DNA from: a candidate division Zixibacteria bacterium DG_27
GTDB taxonomy: Bacteria; Zixibacteria; MSB-5A5; DG-27
DNA: 7,234 nucleotides
Assembly: GCA_001302725.1 (NCBI GenBank)
Contig: LIZU01000054.1
Location: 1-7,234, forward strand
Direction of reading: 5' to 3'
Part shown: piece by piece, positions 5,440 to 7,234 of the stretch
How positions within the stretch are numbered: position 1 is the first letter of the stretch
Layout: every line of letters begins with the position of its first letter
Made by a program: the position numbers and the translations under genes
The notes under the pieces: generated by a model
Database searches by the model: none
Told to the model about the DNA's origin: nothing
Seen by the model: only the letters and a program-made list of their open reading frames with translations

Positions 5440-6195
5440 TCAGTCCGCGAATCTGTCCTTTATCATGGCGCCCAGTCGCCAGACCGCCTTGGTGTGAATC
5501 TGTGACACTCGAGATTCCGAGATCTCCATTATCTCGCCAATCTCTTTCAACGTTAGCTCTTCGAAGTAATAGAGCGCCACAACCAACCTCTCCTGCTCGG
5601 AGAGGAAGCTGATGGCCTCCGAGAGATAGCATTTGAGTTCATTCTCCTCAATTTCAGCGAAGATATTATCATCGGGGTTCTCTATCGTCTCGACTCTCGG
5701 CACCTGGCGGTTTTCGTCCTCCCCGCTTATCAGCTCATCCAACGACATAACCGCCCCGAAGGAGATATCCCCGAGAGTCTGGAAGAGCTCTCCAGAGCTT
5801 AATGATAACTCCCGGGCCAACTCTTGATTGTTGGGAGGACGCCCGAACCTGTTCTCCAGCTTGATGGTGGCCCTTTCAACTTCCCGGGACTTTGCCCTCG
5901 TGGAGCGAGGCACCCAGTCCAGCGCTCTCAGCTCGTCTAAGATCGCCCCCCGGATGCGGGGAACGGCATAGGTCTCGAACTTCACCCCGCGCTCGGGGTC
6001 GAAATTGCTCAAGGCCTCTATCAGTCCGATCACGCCGGTGCTGACCAGATCCGACAGCTCCACCGAGCGGGGGAAACCCAGGGCCATCCTTCCGGCGACG
6101 TTCTTGACCAAGGGCAGATAGCTCTCCAAAAGCTGCTCTCTGATTTCCGGCTCGTTTCTCTCCCGAAACCTCTTCCAGACAAGCTCCGTTGCCAT
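5440..6195 (-). CDS. fliA: RNA polymerase sigma factor FliA/WhiG family (sigma-28)
   Basis: This is a 251-residue, full-length sigma-70-family factor of the flagellar group. It directs RNA polymerase to late flagellar and chemotaxis promoters. Region 2 runs from about 25 to 95: LVSTGVIGLIEAL (50-62), then FDPERGVKFETYAVPRIRGA (65-84) and LDWVPRS (92-98). Region 3 follows (about 100-180). Region 4 spans about 195-245, with the helix-turn-helix LTLKEIGEIMEISESRVSQI (214-233). Region 1.1 is absent, as usual for this group. ATG 6195 has AGAGG 4 nt upstream. A near-consensus sigma-28 promoter lies upstream, so positive autoregulation is likely. flhF and flhG, frequent upstream neighbours, are absent, and no flgM anti-sigma gene is visible. 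PilZ follows after 138 bp. The stop is TGA. Confidence 0.95.
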   Translation of the reverse strand: MATELVWKRFRERNEPEIREQLLESYLPLVKNVAGRMALGFPRSVELSDLVSTGVIGLIEALSNFDPERGVKFETYAVPRIRGAILDELRALDWVPRSTRAKSREVERATIKLENRFGRPPNNQELARELSLSSGELFQTLGDISFGAVMSLDELISGEDENRQVPRVETIENPDDNIFAEIEENELKCYLSEAISFLSEQERLVVALYYFEELTLKEIGEIMEISESRVSQIHTKAVWRLGAMIKDRFAD

Positions 6196-6236
6196 AAAAC
6201 CTCTCTCTCCCTCGAAGGTTTATAAGGAGGACGAAA

Positions 6237-6296
6237 ATGGACTCTCAGGTGTATCGATTATCGACACCTCAACAATCAACTTTAGCTGCTTTCTGA
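6237..6296 (+). CDS. Possible 19-codon peptide with perfect Shine-Dalgarno (speculative)
   Basis: AAGGAGG (6224-6230) lies 6 nt before an ATG at 6237, opening a 19-residue frame (MDSQVYRLSTPQQSTLAAF) that ends at TGA 6294-6296. It runs opposite to the sigma gene's leader and promoter and directly precedes the hairpin array, an arrangement like a leader peptide. I see no good + strand promoter for it, and the peptide has no telling composition, so chance is quite possible. Confidence 0.2.
   Translation: MDSQVYRLSTPQQSTLAAF
6247..6269. promoter_or_regulatory. Inverted repeat over the -10 and start site of the sigma gene promoter
   Basis: Arms AGGTGT (6247-6252) and ACACCT (6264-6269) flank an 11-bp centre that is itself nearly palindromic (CGAT-A-ATCG on the minus strand). 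The 23-bp element covers the -10 box and expected start site of the sigma-28 promoter, where a bound repressor would block transcription. No candidate binding protein is known. Confidence 0.5.
6258..6284 (-). promoter_or_regulatory. Sigma-28-type promoter for the sigma factor gene
   Basis: The minus strand reads TAAAGTTG-N11-GTCGATAA (-35 at 6277-6284, -10 at 6258-6265). This matches FliA consensus TAAAGTTT-N11-GCCGATAA at 14 of 16 positions with exact spacing. Predicted start near 6251 gives a leader of about 56 nt. It shares the GTCGAT variant of the -10 with the flgN promoter. Confidence 0.8.
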
Positions 6297-6317
6297 GATT
6301 CGCAGGAGGTGTTGTTG

Positions 6318-6500
6318 GCCTCAGAATCCGGAGCACGAAATGCTGTTCTGAGGCGGTATTCGGTACCGTGGAGGATGCTACCGGGCTTCGCGGGAGGCTT
6401 CCCTGCCTCCCGCTTCAACCAGAGTGAGGAGGTCGAAATGCCCAGATAGTCGGGAGAACTGCCGATTCTCCCTACAGCTGCTTGAAACAGCTCCCGTTTT
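6318..6500 (+). ncRNA. Candidate structured RNA (hairpin array), strand uncertain
   Basis: Four stems follow one another. GCCTCAGAA (6318-6326) pairs with TTCTGAGGC (6346-6354), with an inner AGCA/TGCT stem. GCGGGAGGC (6390-6398) pairs with GCCTCCCGC (6405-6413). GGGAGAA (6452-6458) pairs with TTCTCCC (6466-6472). AGCTG (6476-6480) pairs with CAGCT (6488-6492), followed by CCCGTTTT, which could be a weak terminator on the + strand. CGGTA/TACCG can also pair at 6354-6368. I cannot match it to a known RNA family, so it is a structural observation only. Confidence 0.35.
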
Positions 6501-6810
6501 GTCAAACAGACCTGTGAGAAGGAAAAACTCTGGTAACGCCCCCCTGAAAAAAACGTCCCAGTTTTAGGTCCTAAGAAATCCATCTCAAAGTCCGCTCAAT
6601 TAATATGCAAAGTCCATACCGCTACGGGTTTTAGTTCAGCACCCTTCATGTGCCTCGTTCCTTCAGGTCAACTACAACATCTAGCGCCAAACCGATGTGG
6701 GCTGTTGTCAGTCTGAGGAAAAGAGGCAATTTTTTCCGGCTCAGGGGGGAAATTCTTTCGACCTTACCATCTCGGCTCCAACTAATGGCCATCTCGGAGC
6801 CCAAAAGAGG

Positions 6811-6838
6811 TTGCGATTTTGTCGGCGGTGTGTATTTT
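6811..6838 (+). promoter_or_regulatory. Weak sigma-70-like promoter for the phosphoesterase gene
   Basis: TTGCGA (6811-6816), a 16-bp spacer and TATTTT (6833-6838) give 4/6 matches at both boxes and a predicted leader of about 20 nt before the ATG at 6864. This is the best nearby candidate but is not strong. Confidence 0.25.
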
Positions 6839-6863
6839 AGTCAGACTGAAGAGCAAGAAGCGT

Positions 6864-7172
6864 ATGAGAATCGCCTTTTTTTCCGACGTTCACTCCAACT
6901 TAGAGGCCCTGCAGGCGGTCTTGGATGACGCCAAGGAGCACAAAGTGGAGAAGTTCTTTTTCGTAGGTGATGCTGTCGGTTACGGACCCGATCCCAACCA
7001 GTGCGTGAAAATCGTCCGTGACCTCTCCGAGATCTGCCTCTATGGAAATCACGATTATGCCGCCTTGGGGCTTATGGACATCTCCTATTTCAACCCATAC
7101 GCCGCCGAGGCCATCAGCTGGACGCTGAGGAATCTCTCCACCGAAAGCAAAGAGCTTTTCAAAGATTTCTAG
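6864..7172 (+). CDS. Metallophosphoesterase, N-terminal part, interrupted by in-frame TAG
   Basis: The frame encodes 102 residues with clear calcineurin-like phosphoesterase motifs: metal-binding FSDVHSN (Asp8, His10), VGDAVGYGPDP (Asp36) and YGNHD (Asn62, His63). The family usually has about 230-250 residues and hydrolyses phosphodiester or phosphomonoester bonds using two metal ions. Residues NPYAAEAISWTLRNLS also fit the family, so the frame is correct up to the stop. TAG at 7170-7172 sits where the family normally continues (F-L-x-x-LP-type segment), and coding resumes in the same frame directly after it. The ATG at 6864 is chosen because homology starts there; the frame extends back to a TTG at 6819 with no support. 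The ribosome site is weak. The cause of the stop (mutation, error or read-through) is unresolved. Confidence 0.82.
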   Translation: MRIAFFSDVHSNLEALQAVLDDAKEHKVEKFFFVGDAVGYGPDPNQCVKIVRDLSEICLYGNHDYAALGLMDISYFNPYAAEAISWTLRNLSTESKELFKDF

Positions 7173-7234
7173 ATGACGGCGAAAGTGGACGACATCTTCC
7201 TGGTTCACGGTACGCCGCGCAACCCGCAGGCGTG
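7173..7234 (+). pseudogene. Metallophosphoesterase continuation after the amber stop (partial)
   Basis: In the same frame as the preceding gene the next codons read MTAKVDDIFLVHGTPRNPQA up to the window edge. LVHGTPR is the family's next metal-binding block (His in VHG[ST]PR), normally reached about ten residues after the point where the stop now sits. The fragment starts with an ATG directly after TAG but lacks its own ribosome site. It is therefore the second part of a split gene rather than an independent one. Confidence 0.7.

Larger units (their letters stand above)
6196..6863. other. Divergent intergenic region, hairpin-rich and without a convincing gene
   Basis: These 668 bp separate the divergent sigma and phosphoesterase genes. 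The part next to the sigma gene holds its promoter, an inverted repeat and a tiny + strand frame with a perfect ribosome site. Bases 6318-6500 contain a series of perfect stems. A direct repeat CAAAGTCC (6586-6593 and 6608-6615, 22-bp period) follows. From about 6616 to 6800 I see nothing structured. The minus-strand frame 6269-6583 has no domain and no good ribosome site, and is built from the hairpins, so it is not called. Confidence 0.65.

Noticed and set aside
6288..6500. 6S RNA or tmRNA on the + strand
   Set aside because: The opening TTTCTGAGAT resembles the start of enterobacterial 6S RNA, but there is no complementary 3' end at the right distance and no tRNA-like end with a TPsiC arm.
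6269..6583. 104-codon minus-strand frame upstream of the sigma gene
   Set aside because: No recognisable family, weak ribosome site, composition unlike neighbouring genes, made of hairpin arms, and its end overlaps the sigma-28 promoter.
7170..7172. Genome-wide recoding of TAG
   Set aside because: fliW, csrA, flgN and the CheY-like gene all end in TAG at sensible family lengths, so TAG is an ordinary stop here.
1..7234. Sigma-54 promoters (TGGC-N8-TGC type), CRISPR arrays, tRNA genes, insertion-sequence ends
   Set aside because: Scanned by eye on both strands; no convincing example of any was found.

Overview
The window is about 7.2 kb of moderate-GC bacterial DNA holding a late-flagellar and motility-control gene set. 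No protein pins down the organism. A sigma-54 enhancer-binding regulator, a WhiG/FliA-type sigma factor, the CsrA-FliW pair and GAF/receiver signalling proteins together suggest a motile, probably diderm lineage outside the Gammaproteobacteria. An uncultured phylum is possible, but this is inference.

Layout. At the left edge (1-563, + strand) is the C-terminal end of a sigma-54-dependent regulator. A 570-bp gene-free stretch follows, carrying two parS centromere sites (701-716 and 891-906) inside a duplicated 30-bp unit exactly 190 bp apart. A run of minus-strand genes then reads right to left from 6195 to 1131: sigma-28 factor, PilZ (YcgR-like) protein, GAF protein with a degenerate kinase-like tail, receiver-only protein, CheY-like receiver, FlgN-like chaperone, CsrA and FliW. 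Divergent from the sigma gene, after a 670-bp non-coding region rich in hairpins, a metallophosphoesterase starts on the + strand (6864). It is interrupted by an in-frame TAG at 7170-7172.

How it fits together. Three sites on the minus strand match the sigma-28 (FliA) promoter pattern TAAA-N15/16-GYCGATWW: upstream of the sigma gene itself, of the CheY-like gene and of flgN. The simplest reading is an autoregulated flagellar sigma factor that drives the response regulator and the flgN-csrA-fliW module in this same window. FlgN would chaperone hook-filament junction proteins. FliW and CsrA would link flagellin level to translation. The PilZ protein would tie c-di-GMP to motor behaviour. The GAF and receiver proteins look like an unorthodox phosphorelay fragment without a catalytic kinase in the window.

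Most notable: the paired parS sites (probably an origin-proximal location), the sigma-28 promoter set with an inverted repeat over the sigma gene's own -10 element, the histidine-less kinase remnant, the unusual flgN-csrA-fliW order without flgK/flgL, and the amber-interrupted phosphoesterase.
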